Assembly (NCBI GenBank): GCA_963681975.1
Contig: OY820613.1
Coordinates: 2,356,001 to 2,420,000 of the forward strand
Direction: 5' to 3'
Source: JANELJ01 sp024511395
GTDB lineage: Bacteria; Pseudomonadota; Gammaproteobacteria; GRL18
DNA length: 64,000 bases
Shown here: piece after piece, positions 8,765 to 16,533 of the stretch
How the letters are laid out: each line of letters begins with the position of its first letter
Numbering within the stretch: position 1 is the stretch's first letter
Position numbers and translations under genes: made by a program
The notes under the pieces: model-generated
Told to the model about the DNA's origin: nothing
Database searches by the model: none
The model's input: the letters and a program-made list of their open reading frames with translations, nothing else

Positions 8765-9055
8765 TTACTTCATTTCTTTCGCGAAGAAGGCACTGGACTT
8801 TTTTAAAATCTCTTTCTCCATACGTAAATTTTTAACTTCTTTACGTAAGCGCTTCAGCTCTTCACGTTCATCAACTGACAACAATTTGCCTTCAAGTTGA
8901 GATCCTGTTTTACTCTTCCAGCGATACAGTATATTGCTGGCTATACCCAGTGATTTAGCCGCTTCTGGCACTGAATAACCCTGTTCAGGAACCAGTGCTA
9001 CCGCTTCTTCTTTATATTCTTTAGAATATTGTTTGTATGTTCGTTTCTGTACCAT
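8765..9055 (-). CDS. IS3-family transposase OrfA
   Basis: This 96-residue OrfA has a helix-turn-helix domain (YSKEYKEEAVALV, GYSVPEAAKSLGIASNILYRW) and a leucine-zipper-like coiled coil (EELKRLRKEVKNLRMEKEIL) that mediates dimerisation. It ends FFAKEMK. On its own it represses or regulates transposition in known IS3 elements, and fused to OrfB by frameshifting it forms the transposase. Confidence 0.9.
   Translation of the reverse strand: MVQKRTYKQYSKEYKEEAVALVPEQGYSVPEAAKSLGIASNILYRWKSKTGSQLEGKLLSVDEREELKRLRKEVKNLRMEKEILKKSSAFFAKEMK
8798..8804 (-). promoter_or_regulatory. Programmed -1 frameshift heptamer A-AAA-AAG
   Basis: In the orfA frame the codons are TTA AAA AAG TCC. A -1 slip at A_AAA_AAG enters a frame that stays open through VKFDFIRDESSHYP into OrfB. 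This is the standard slippery heptamer of IS3-family elements. Confidence 0.75.
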
Positions 9056-9122
9056 TATGACACATCAATAATTGATTGTTATTATCTCTTATTAAAGTGT
9101 CCGGTTCCATTAGACCAGAACA

Positions 9123-9820
9123 GTTCCCGCTTCTGTTGAAAACAAGCTTCTGGATTCCATAAAAGCGGCTTTTAGCCATTTTCTGAGTATGGATTTATCC
9201 ATAGGGATATTCTCCAGTAACCAGTCATGACTTATATTATCGAAACAGCCTGCAATGTCAGCTTCAAAAATCCACTGTGCAGAATTGGGTTTGTTGAGCG
9301 CATTGAAACATCCAATGCTAGCATCCGCTGTTGAGCGGTGCACTCTAAACCCATAGCTATTCCAGTCAGCCAGTGTTTCCGATACAGGTTCCAGTGCCAG
9401 CTTATATAACGCCTGCATGACCCTGTCTTTCATTGTCGGAATGCCTAAAGGTCTCTTTTTGCCGTTTTTCTTGGGAATATAAATTCTTCTTAATGGAGAA
9501 GGTTTATATCCTCTACGAACCAGATCCTTTATTGCGTGCCATTTAGCATCAGGGGTAGACCACGTTTTACCATCAATTCCTGGCGTTCGCTTTCCCCGAT
9601 TTTCAGTTACTCGTTTAACCGCTAATGCTTTGCCACTAAACGAACGGGTTAACATCCTTTGCAGGTTTTTAACCTTGCGCCATTTGTTTTCCCGAACTGC
9701 CTTTGCGATACGAACCTGCGTGCCATGAACCGTTTGATTGACCTCGTACCAGTTAATCTGGTGCCAGTTCTCATACGATCCGGAAAATGCAGGTACAACT
9801 TGTGGGGCTGCACTCATCAT
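9123..9820 (-). pseudogene. ltrA: Group II intron reverse transcriptase (LtrA-type), C-terminally truncated
   Basis: About 230 residues of the N-terminal half of a group II intron maturase-RT remain. RT0-RT4 features are clear: LQRMLTRSFSGKALAVKRVT, GKRTPGIDGKTW, KPSPLRRIYIPKKNGKKRPL, GIPTMKDRVMQALY, and the first catalytic Asp block IFEADIAGCFDNISHDWL. The frame runs into the IS3 end, so the YADD active site, the maturase X domain and any endonuclease domain are gone. It cannot be active in cis. Confidence 0.9.
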
Positions 9821-10780
9821 GCTATTTTCCTTTTGAGTATTTGAAACTCTTGTTGGAGAATAGAAAGTGCCCCTTGTGGGGATATTTCTATCCTCACAAG
9901 GGTTTCTGGTTTAGATTCAATTTTTTTTCTTTTCAGACTAAAAAATTAAATCCGATTGGTTAAAACAGGCGCTCTCGCAATGAGAGACCATGTGGAAGTG
10001 GGCACCATTTCCGGTTAGATTGTTTCCAATCCTATCCAGACCATTACAGTCTGGCCTTAGCTTTTTCCACATTCCTTTACCCGCATTCCTGTTGGCTCCC
10101 CTTACAGGTTACTTTCCAGTTTTCTGGAGAAATACGGGCTTACCGTGTTCCGCATATCCAACACAAACAATTTAGGCTCCTTTTTTCCACCGGTGGCTAT
10201 AATGTCAGCGTATTCTAATTCTAAAGTAGAATAACCAGCGCACAGACAGGCCGTTGAGCATCATAAAACCTGTTCCACATTACGGTGTTTATCAAGGATT
10301 CACATTTGTTAGCCTTATTGTTTAGCCTGGTACCTCAGTCGTTTTGATACGAACGACATCCATTTTTTCACTTCACAGCAAAAGAGACTCAAGAGAGTGG
10401 TTACATTGTCAAGACGCTTAAGACAGAATTGTTACCAATAATGCCTCGTCCATAGGCTACAACCAGCTGAATGGTTGGTTCCTCTTATAAAATGCTTTAT
10501 ATGGAACAATTGGATATACGGCTTACACCGTAAGTTTGGTTGTGATAAACCGTTTAGAATTAACCGGTTTATACACCATGGTGAGTATTCAGAATGAATA
10601 CAGGTGAGAGGGTAGTTCTGTCAAGGAACCGATTGACTTTTTCACTCTATGTCAATCTCATGGTGGCGCTCAATCGCGCGGGGTTGCTTACATAATCCAG
10701 AAGGGTTTGACAAACCCTTCTGGACTTCATAGAATTTATACAAACCCTATGAATTCAAGCGCTTACGACTCACGTCGCAC
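9123..10780 (-). mobile_element. Group II intron, 3' end removed by IS3
   Basis: A group II intron RT begins at 9820. Upstream on the minus strand, about 960 bp without coding potential would hold RNA domains I-III. GTGCGACGTGAG, a good match to the GUGYG intron 5' consensus, starts at 10780, the base right after the porin TAA stop (10783-10781). A strong hairpin at about 10698-10726 (CCAGAAGGGTTTG and its complement) lies in the presumed domain I. Domains V and VI and the 3' splice site are missing because the IS3 end at 9122 abuts the RT frame. The exact 5' boundary is inferred from the consensus. Confidence 0.6.
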
Positions 10781-11965
10781 TTAGAACTTGTGGATAATAC
10801 CAACAGCGAAAGAATCAGCATCCTGGAAATTACCCTGGCTGTTTACACCAGCAGAACCTTTATTACTAGAGTTTGCTGCACTCCAGGAAGTACTAGAGCT
10901 ATTCTTTTCATTATCAGTCGTTGCATAAGCAGCATAAACTGTAGTACGCTTGGACATCTTATGGTCTAAACCAATAGACCACATATCGGCACCTGTGTCT
11001 TTACCACTATTAATGACTTTAGCACCGGTATCATCTTTCCAGTCATCATACTCATCACGGCTAGCATATTGTACTTTAAGCACATTGTTACCCATAGTAT
11101 AAGAACCACCTAAACTCCAGATGCTGGTATCTTTTCCATCCAGACCTAATGCATTGGAGATATCAGTGTAAGTTGCAGCAACTTTAAAGTCACCAAACTT
11201 ATAGGAAGCACCTGCACGCCATGCTGATTCATTTTCACAGTTAAATGCGCCAGGTGTAGTACCGCCAGCACCACAAGCTCCCGTACTGAAAGAACCATCA
11301 CTATAATCAACATATGCAACACCAGCCAGTAATGGTCCATTATTATAGATGGCATTAAAAGTCCATGCACTGGAATCAGAATTATCACCACCTCGTGATA
11401 CACCTTTATCATCCAATCCGGTAGATAAAGCATCGAATGAATAAGCAATAGTTGCACTAAAGCCATTCATATTTGGAGTAACATAAGCAGCAACATTATC
11501 TGCACGCTGATCAATTACTGATCCAGTATTCATATTACGCAGATCGCCAATTTTATCACCAAACATATCAAATTTACGACCCAGAGTCCTAAAAGGAGTA
11601 TCCCATTTACCTACTAAAGCAGTACCCCAGTCACCGGATAAAGTAACAGCACGGTTACGAGTGCTCAGATCTTTAGAAGAACCGGAATCCATACCCACTT
11701 CCCATTCTATTAAGTAACCAACTTTCATGCCATTACCTAAATCTTCAGAACCCTTAATACCAATACGTGATGATCTGGAAGACAGGTTCCACTCGTCATA
11801 TTGTGTATTCTCTACCTTAGTGCCTATAGGCACATAATTAGAACCATTATTGTCCTGATTTTCAACAGACAGATGAATCTTACCATACAGAGTCGGTCCG
11901 GCAGCCATAGCACTGGCAGGAGCGATAACGGCAGCAGCTACAGCAGCAGCTATTAGTTTTTTCAT
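10781..11965 (-). CDS. Gram-negative general porin, OmpC-like
   Basis: This outer-membrane porin has a signal peptide (KKLIAAAVAAAVIAPASAMA) followed by the classic mature start GPTLYGKIHLSVEN. Repeated amphipathic beta strands and the L3-type region (WDTPFRTLGRKFDMFGD) follow, and the terminal phenylalanine comes after FAVGIIHK, as needed for BAM recognition. It fits the 16-strand Gram-negative porin family at about 394 residues. Two ATGs are possible (11971 and 11965). The AAGGA at 11977-11973 leaves 1-2 nt to the first but 7 nt to the second, so I chose 11965. A group II intron follows directly after its stop. Confidence 0.92.
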   Translation of the reverse strand: MKKLIAAAVAAAVIAPASAMAAGPTLYGKIHLSVENQDNNGSNYVPIGTKVENTQYDEWNLSSRSSRIGIKGSEDLGNGMKVGYLIEWEVGMDSGSSKDLSTRNRAVTLSGDWGTALVGKWDTPFRTLGRKFDMFGDKIGDLRNMNTGSVIDQRADNVAAYVTPNMNGFSATIAYSFDALSTGLDDKGVSRGGDNSDSSAWTFNAIYNNGPLLAGVAYVDYSDGSFSTGACGAGGTTPGAFNCENESAWRAGASYKFGDFKVAATYTDISNALGLDGKDTSIWSLGGSYTMGNNVLKVQYASRDEYDDWKDDTGAKVINSGKDTGADMWSIGLDHKMSKRTTVYAAYATTDNEKNSSSTSWSAANSSNKGSAGVNSQGNFQDADSFAVGIIHKF

Positions 11966-12177
11966 TTTCATTTCCTTAAAATTAGTTAAGAATTTAATCT
12001 TGTTTTGCTCTATTTGCTCTAGAAGAATCCACCAATTAAATATTGTTGTTTCTTTTAAAACAGTGTTTCACTGACGGTTTATAATTTAGTCTCTTTTTAT
12101 CCAAAATGCAACAGCTATTTTTCAAAAAAAGACATTTTTTTGTTTCAAGTCAATAATTGCTAAGATTTTTAGTTATT

Positions 12178-12199
12178 TTTGTTGTTTTAACACAACAAA
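12178..12199. promoter_or_regulatory. Inverted repeat upstream of the porin
   Basis: TTTGTTGT and ACAACAAA form a palindrome about 210 bp upstream of the porin start, in a very AT-rich stretch with further TTTTTGTTGTTTT runs near 12285. It could be an operator for porin control. The sequence shows only the symmetry. Confidence 0.3.
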
Positions 12200-12307
12200 A
12201 CAGTAAAAAACGAACAACTGAGATCACAAATCAAAAAATTAGGGATTTTTGTTTATAAGATAGTTAAACTTAATATATGTTTTTTGTTGTTTTGGCGCAA
12301 ATTTAAA

Positions 12308-12349
12308 GCGTTCAGCGTTCAGCGTTCAGCGTTCAGCGTTCAGCGTTCA
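12308..12349. repeat. Heptamer tandem repeat (GCGTTCA)6
   Basis: Six exact back-to-back copies of GCGTTCA (12308-12349). A lone GCGTTCA also occurs upstream of gnd near 14775. Its period of 7 does not keep a reading frame, and no ORF crosses it. Confidence 0.97.
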
Positions 12350-12364
12350 GAAAGAGCATATAGA

Positions 12365-12469
12365 GTGTTAAGTGTTAAGTGTTAAGTGTTAAGTGTTAAG
12401 TGTTAAGTGTTAAGTGTTAAGTGTTAAGTGTTAAGTGTTAAGTGTTAAGTGTTAAGTGTTAAGTGTTAA
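12365..12469. repeat. Heptamer tandem repeat (GTGTTAA)15
   Basis: Fifteen exact copies of GTGTTAA (12365-12469), separated by only 15 bp from the GCGTTCA array. The units share the pattern G-x-G-T-T-x-A, so the arrays may be related. The array lies between the porin and a nucleotidyltransferase gene. The rest of 12470-12586 shows nothing recognisable. Confidence 0.97.
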
Positions 12470-12586
12470 GACAAATCTTTAATACCCACTGATTTACTGT
12501 CAAATAAAAAGATCACCAACAAAAAAATTTTTTATTGCAGGATATTTCTTTTTTGTAATTCCTGAAGCAGGTTTGAGTGCTTATTT

Positions 12587-12883
12587 TTATAAGGGTATTC
12601 CCTTTGATTTTGCCTGTTGATGAATACTCTGTTGCATCAGGTTAGGCGCTGATAGCACGATATCAACTTTTCTACCCTGTAAAAGGCGCATTAAACCGGC
12701 AGATAGCCTGGCAATGATCAGTGCCGGATTTTCTACCAGAGCGCTGGTTTCAATTAACAAATCGATATCCCCTCCCCTCTTGTTATCATCTGTGCGAGAG
12801 CCAAACAAATAAATTCTGGCGGAGGGATCCCACTGCTTTATTTTATCTTTTATTATTTGAATATTTGATTTAGAAAGGCGCAT
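12587..12883 (-). CDS. MNT-type nucleotidyltransferase domain protein
   Basis: This 98-residue minimal nucleotidyltransferase has the motif GSRTDDNKRGGDIDLLIE: the GS of the NTase fold, then the DxD metal-binding pair. Such proteins usually pair with a HEPN-domain toxin, which they antagonise by AMPylation or as a complex. No HEPN partner is visible on either side: 12884-13012 is short and non-coding, and a second, broken NTase follows. The frame is complete with a normal ATG at 12883. Confidence 0.8.
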   Translation of the reverse strand: MRLSKSNIQIIKDKIKQWDPSARIYLFGSRTDDNKRGGDIDLLIETSALVENPALIIARLSAGLMRLLQGRKVDIVLSAPNLMQQSIHQQAKSKGIPL

Positions 12884-13012
12884 AACTGGTTTTAGTTTTC
12901 AGGGTTTGCAAATCTTATTAATGAGCAAGATGCTCATGTGCCCGGATTATATCCAGTTTTTAATATCATTATATCTCACTTCCTCGTATAAATGGGGCAA
13001 GTCTATTTTTTT

Positions 13013-13215
13013 ATGTACTCAGCCAGTTTCTGATGAGACAGGGGGGTAAAATCGACAATGTCAAAAAACCAGGGCAGCGCAGTTATTCATTGAGCATGGC
13101 TGAGAGGCGGTTATTTTGTGATGCTCGATGCTTAGTCCCATAATGGCAATATCAACACCCGAACCTATACGGTAATTTCCTATAGTTCTTAAGACAAAAA
13201 TTCCGCTCCATCTTT
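13013..13215 (-). pseudogene. Second MNT-type nucleotidyltransferase, degraded
   Basis: The minus strand reads GNYRIGSGVDIAIMG, an NTase core in which the usual DVDIAI has become GVDIAI. SIEHHKITAS follows, then after a frameshift LPWFFDIVDFTPLSH and QKLAEYIKK up to a stop at 13015-13013. The N-terminal GSR part has degraded and runs into the rpsI terminator. It resembles YrhF/MNT-type proteins that end FDIVDF. It is a relic of a different NTase gene from the one at 12587. Confidence 0.65.
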
Positions 13216-13224
13216 TAAAGTCGC

Positions 13225-13261
13225 AAAAAAAAGCCCCGGCGATTTCTCGCAGGGGCTTTTT
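13225..13261 (-). terminator. Rho-independent terminator of rplM-rpsI
   Basis: On the minus strand AAAAAGCCCCTGCGA, a GAAA loop and TCGCCGGGGCTTTTTTTT form a GC-rich stem with a U tract, 48 bp after the rpsI stop. Confidence 0.9.
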
Positions 13262-13308
13262 CAGTACAGGCGGCAATAAACGATAAACGTTTGAAATACT
13301 CTGAGGTT

Positions 13309-13698
13309 TTAACGTTTGGAGTATTGTGGACGCTTACGTGCTTTGTGCAGACCAATTTTCTTACGTTCAACCTGACGGGCATCACGGGTTACGAAACCGG
13401 CTTTGCGTAGTGAGCTGCGCAGAGATTCGTCGTATTCAATCAGGGCACGGGTAATACCGTGACGGATGGCACCGGCCTGGCCGGTAATACCGCCGCCGGA
13501 AACATTGACCTTGATGTCAAACTTGTCCAGTAATTCGGTCAGTTCCAGAGGTTGACGAACCACCATTCTGGAGGTTTCGCGGCCAAAGAATACTTCGATT
13601 GGACGGTGGTTAATAGTAATTTCGCCTTTGCCCGGACGCAGATAAACGCGTGCGGAAGAACTTTTACGGCGACCTGTTGCATAATATTGAGTAGTCAT
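13309..13698 (-). CDS. rpsI: 30S ribosomal protein S9
   Basis: This 129-residue S9 begins TTQYYATGRRKSSSARVYLRPGKG. The conserved INHRPIEVFF and GGGITGQAGAIRHGITRALI blocks and the basic tail ending RKRPQYSKR, which reaches toward the P-site tRNA, are all present. E. coli S9 is one residue longer. It lies 19 bp downstream of rplM in the usual two-gene operon and is followed by a strong terminator. Intact. Confidence 0.98.
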   Translation of the reverse strand: MTTQYYATGRRKSSSARVYLRPGKGEITINHRPIEVFFGRETSRMVVRQPLELTELLDKFDIKVNVSGGGITGQAGAIRHGITRALIEYDESLRSSLRKAGFVTRDARQVERKKIGLHKARKRPQYSKR

Positions 13699-13717
13699 AA
13701 TTCTTCTGTTCCTGCGA

Positions 13718-14146
13718 TTAAACTTCTAATGTCTTAGGCTGTTGAGCAGTATGTGGGTGCTCAGTACCGGCATAGACTTTCATTTTTTTATACATAGCAC
13801 GACCCAGTGGGTTTTTGGGCAGCATGCCTTTAACCGCTGTCTCAATAACACGCTCAGGCGCTCTTTCGATCAACTTTTCAAAACTGATGCTCTTCAGACC
13901 GCCGGGATAACCGGTATGGTGATGATAGATTTTATCAGTTCTTTTATTACCTGACACGCGGACTTTTTCGGCATTGATAACAATAATGTAATCACCGGTG
14001 TCCACATGAGGTGTGTATTCTGGTTTATGTTTACCACGAAGACGTCTGGCAATTTCTGTTGACAGACGTCCCAGGTTTTTGTTTTCAGCATCAACGATAT
14101 ACCAGTCGCGCTGTACGCTTTCTGGCTTCGCACTAAATGTCTTCAT
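13718..14146 (-). CDS. rplM: 50S ribosomal protein L13
   Basis: This 142-residue L13 is the same length as in E. coli. It starts MKTFSAKPESVQRDWYIVDA and carries LRGKHKPEYTPHVDTGDYI and KGMLPKNPLGRAMYKKMKVY. A longer reading from 14194 would add 16 residues not found in the family, so the ATG at 14146 is preferred. It is the first gene of the operon, with a -10 box about 90 bp upstream. The leader is long enough for the autogenous control known for this operon, but I did not identify an operator. Confidence 0.98.
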   Translation of the reverse strand: MKTFSAKPESVQRDWYIVDAENKNLGRLSTEIARRLRGKHKPEYTPHVDTGDYIIVINAEKVRVSGNKRTDKIYHHHTGYPGGLKSISFEKLIERAPERVIETAVKGMLPKNPLGRAMYKKMKVYAGTEHPHTAQQPKTLEV

Positions 14147-14235
14147 TTTACTGCGCCTGTGTTTTGTACCGTGCTCCCCTGAACAACTCACCAATTAAGT
14201 TTCCCGGAAAACACATCTGTTTCAAAGAGCATGAG

Positions 14236-14241
14236 ATTATA
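14236..14241 (-). promoter_or_regulatory. -10 box TATAAT for rplM-rpsI
   Basis: The minus strand shows a perfect TATAAT preceded by ATG, about 90 bp before the L13 ATG. The -35 region is a weak T/A run. The rest of 14147-14361 holds no gene. Confidence 0.55.
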
Positions 14242-14361
14242 CATGAGTTTATTGGTTTTAAAAAGTGTTTTTTGCAAAATAATTGGTGTAAATACAGGGC
14301 GGGAGCATACTTTTAATAATTCTCATTTAAACGCAAATACCGTATCCATTGACCGCACTCC

Positions 14362-14460
14362 TTGCTGAAGACGCCGTGAATCCATCCATGGATGGCTTTT
14401 CGACAGCAGGGACAATAAATGCAAGAGCAATTTATTGTCCCTGCTGTCGAAACTTCATCA
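14362..14460. repeat. REP-like palindromic element, copy 1
   Basis: The core GACGCCGTGAATCC, with TCCATGGA and GGCTTTTCG, is followed by a perfect 23-bp stem (14398-14420 with 14430-14452) around a 9-nt loop. The ends GCTGAAG and CTTCATC are near inverted repeats. The same element occurs at 59941-60018, where the inner stem has different bases that still pair, indicating selection for the hairpin shape. The open frames drawn through it are not credible genes. Confidence 0.85.
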
Positions 14461-14561
14461 TAGCAGACCCCATTCCTGATACTCAGTTTAAAATGATAAC
14501 GAATGTGATAATAACAAAACACTTTTTAAAAGCATTGGATTTGAAGAGGGGAGAAAAAAAG

Positions 14562-14597
14562 AAGGCGCAACTAAGGGGGGGGGAGCTGCGCCCTTTT
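14562..14597 (+). terminator. Hairpin with U-rich tail (possible terminator)
   Basis: AAGGCGCAACT pairs imperfectly with AGCTGCGCCCTT around a G9-10 loop, then TTTT. It lies in the gene-free stretch 14461-14943 upstream of gnd, and no transcript is known to end here. Elsewhere in this stretch I see only AT-rich sequence. Confidence 0.35.
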
Positions 14598-15029
14598 AAA
14601 AAACCACCAAAGGAGGATGGAGGTATAACATAACTGCTGTCACATCATGTGAACAGTAATCAGTTGCATAATAATATACTGATATACCCTATATTTGTCA
14701 ATGTAGTTTTTAATAAAAAGTGAAATTTATGCTAAATTGTGGGGAAATTATAGGGATTGTCTTACAAAAAGAGCAGCGTTCAGCAAAAAGCTTAACCCCC
14801 TTTTTTCTTCAGCCAAGCCAAATATGAAAATATTTAGTACCAACTTCAGGTAAAATTAAGTATCTCCCCAACTGACAAACCCTACCATTCAATCTATACT
14901 ACCTACATTCTTAATTCCCTAACAAACCCAACCTGGAGTCACCATGGAAAAGGCCGATATTGGTTTAATTGGACTGGCAGAATCTGGCCCTGAATATTAA
15001 TGATCACTGCTATCGTCTGGCCGTATTTA

Positions 15030-16527
15030 GTCCACCCTGAATAAAACATATAGCATTGATTTATAAAGAAATATTGCTTGATTATGGGTGTTAAATTTGC
15101 AAGTTTTTGGTAAAATAAGCCTTATTACCTTGCAAATTTCCAGACCAGAATGAAGCCAAAGAAACAGCCAAAAATACCTCAGGAAGACCTGTTCAGGATG
15201 CGTCTTGAAAACATGCTGGACTTAAATCATGAGTTGATTAAGTTATCAAAACACATAAACTGGGAAAGTCTTGATAAAGAATGGGGAGCCCTGTTTATAT
15301 CCACTAAAGGCGCTCCTGCTATACGCACTCGCCTGATTGCAGGATTGCATTACCTGAAACATCTGCATGATTTATCGGATGAACAGGTCGTAAAAAGCTG
15401 GACAGAAAATCCGTACTGGCAATGTTTTTGTGGAGAAGAATACTTTCAGCATAAGATGCCTATACACCCTACGACCATGACCAAATGGCGTAACCGGCTG
15501 GGTAAGTCAGGCAGTGAAAAATTACTGATTGAAACCATTAAGGCCGGACTAAAGAGTAAAACCATAAAGCCCGGCAGTTTAAAGAAAGTCACGGTAGATA
15601 CTACCGTACAGGAAAAGAACATCGCTTTTCCAACCGATTCAAAGCTCCTGAACAAAGCCAGAGAAAACCTGGTTAAACTGTCCAAAGAGCACGGTATTAA
15701 ACTGCGCCAGAATTATAATCGGATTGGACCTCAATATGTATTAATGGCCAGTCGTTATGCTCATGCAAAACAGTTTAAACGCATGAAGAAAATGAATAAT
15801 AAACTGAAATCCCGTTTAGGTCGCGTTAAAAGGGATATTGAACGACAACTGCCCAATTATTCTGTTGATATTCAGTCACTGTTTGAAGTGGTTCTGGAAC
15901 AGGCACAGAAACTGATAGAGCAGGAGCAGCACAGTAAGAACAAGCTTTACAGTTTACACGCCCCGGAAGTCGAGTGTGTCAGTAAAGGCAAAGCTCATAA
16001 GCCTTATGAATTTGGGGTTAAAGCCAGTATCGCTGTGACCAACAAGGAAGGCTTTGTTATTGGGGCTCAAAGTTGTCCAGGAAATCCTTATGATGGACAT
16101 ACCTTGTTACCACAACTGGAGCAGATAAAACAGTTTACAGCAGTACAACCGGAACAGTGCTTTGTTGACCGGGGTTATCGTGGACATGAAGTAAAAGACA
16201 CGAAAGTTTTTATCTCAGGTCAGAAACGAGGCGTTACCCGAAGTATTAAAAAGGCATTAAAACGGCGCAGTGCGATTGAGCCTGAAATTGGTCATATGAA
16301 AAACGATGGCCGTTTAGACCGCTGCTATCTGAAAGGTGCAGTCGGTGATGCCATTAATGTGGTTATGGTAGCCGCTGGTCATAACTTAAGAAAGATCCTC
16401 AATAAGCTCCGGCTTTTGTGGCTCAAAATTATTTCCGGTTTGATGGGGTGTTTTATCAAACCGGAGCAATCTGCTGCTTTAAACCTGGCTTGAGGTCAGG
16501 CTTAAAACGGTATTATTCAGGTTGAAC
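15030..16527 (+). mobile_element. IS5-family element, copy B (1498 bp), first of a tandem pair
   Basis: It starts GTCCACCCTGAATAA at 15030 and ends at 16527. The 6-bp duplication TATTTA flanks it (15024-15029 and 16528-16533). The right-hand TATTTA also serves as the left duplication of copy C. Its transposase has the same translation as that of copy F at 49649, so the two are very recent duplicates. Confidence 0.95.
15150..16493 (+). CDS. IS5-family transposase (copy B)
   Basis: This intact 447-residue transposase is of the MKPKKQ subtype (FRMRLENMLDLNHEL). The DDE residues are as in copy A: Asp in VTVDTTVQ, Asp in CFVDRGYRG, Glu in AIEPEIGHMK. It is oriented with the gnd pseudogene. The predicted protein is the same as that of copy F and differs from copies A and C at scattered positions (for example VVLEQAQ versus VALKQAQ). 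Confidence 0.93.
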   Translation: MKPKKQPKIPQEDLFRMRLENMLDLNHELIKLSKHINWESLDKEWGALFISTKGAPAIRTRLIAGLHYLKHLHDLSDEQVVKSWTENPYWQCFCGEEYFQHKMPIHPTTMTKWRNRLGKSGSEKLLIETIKAGLKSKTIKPGSLKKVTVDTTVQEKNIAFPTDSKLLNKARENLVKLSKEHGIKLRQNYNRIGPQYVLMASRYAHAKQFKRMKKMNNKLKSRLGRVKRDIERQLPNYSVDIQSLFEVVLEQAQKLIEQEQHSKNKLYSLHAPEVECVSKGKAHKPYEFGVKASIAVTNKEGFVIGAQSCPGNPYDGHTLLPQLEQIKQFTAVQPEQCFVDRGYRGHEVKDTKVFISGQKRGVTRSIKKALKRRSAIEPEIGHMKNDGRLDRCYLKGAVGDAINVVMVAAGHNLRKILNKLRLLWLKIISGLMGCFIKPEQSAALNLA

Positions 16528-16533
16528 TATTTA

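Larger units (their letters stand above)
7888..9122 (-). mobile_element. IS3-family element (1235 bp)
   Basis: Terminal inverted repeats start TGTACTGGTC (7888) and, on the other strand, TGTTCTGGTC (ending at 9122), with further matches to the inner AACCGGACA. It carries overlapping orfA and orfB. The flanks (TGG left, GTT right) do not form a target duplication, and the two neighbours are unrelated broken genes. This suggests an adjacent deletion or recombination after insertion. Confidence 0.9.

Noticed and set aside
12308..12469. Possible CRISPR array
   Set aside because: The repeats are 7 bp, contiguous and without spacers, and no cas genes are nearby.
14349..14633. 94-codon open frame on the plus strand
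   Set aside because: It is built from the REP-like palindrome and a G-run hairpin, has no family resemblance, and its residues mirror the antisense frame through the palindrome.
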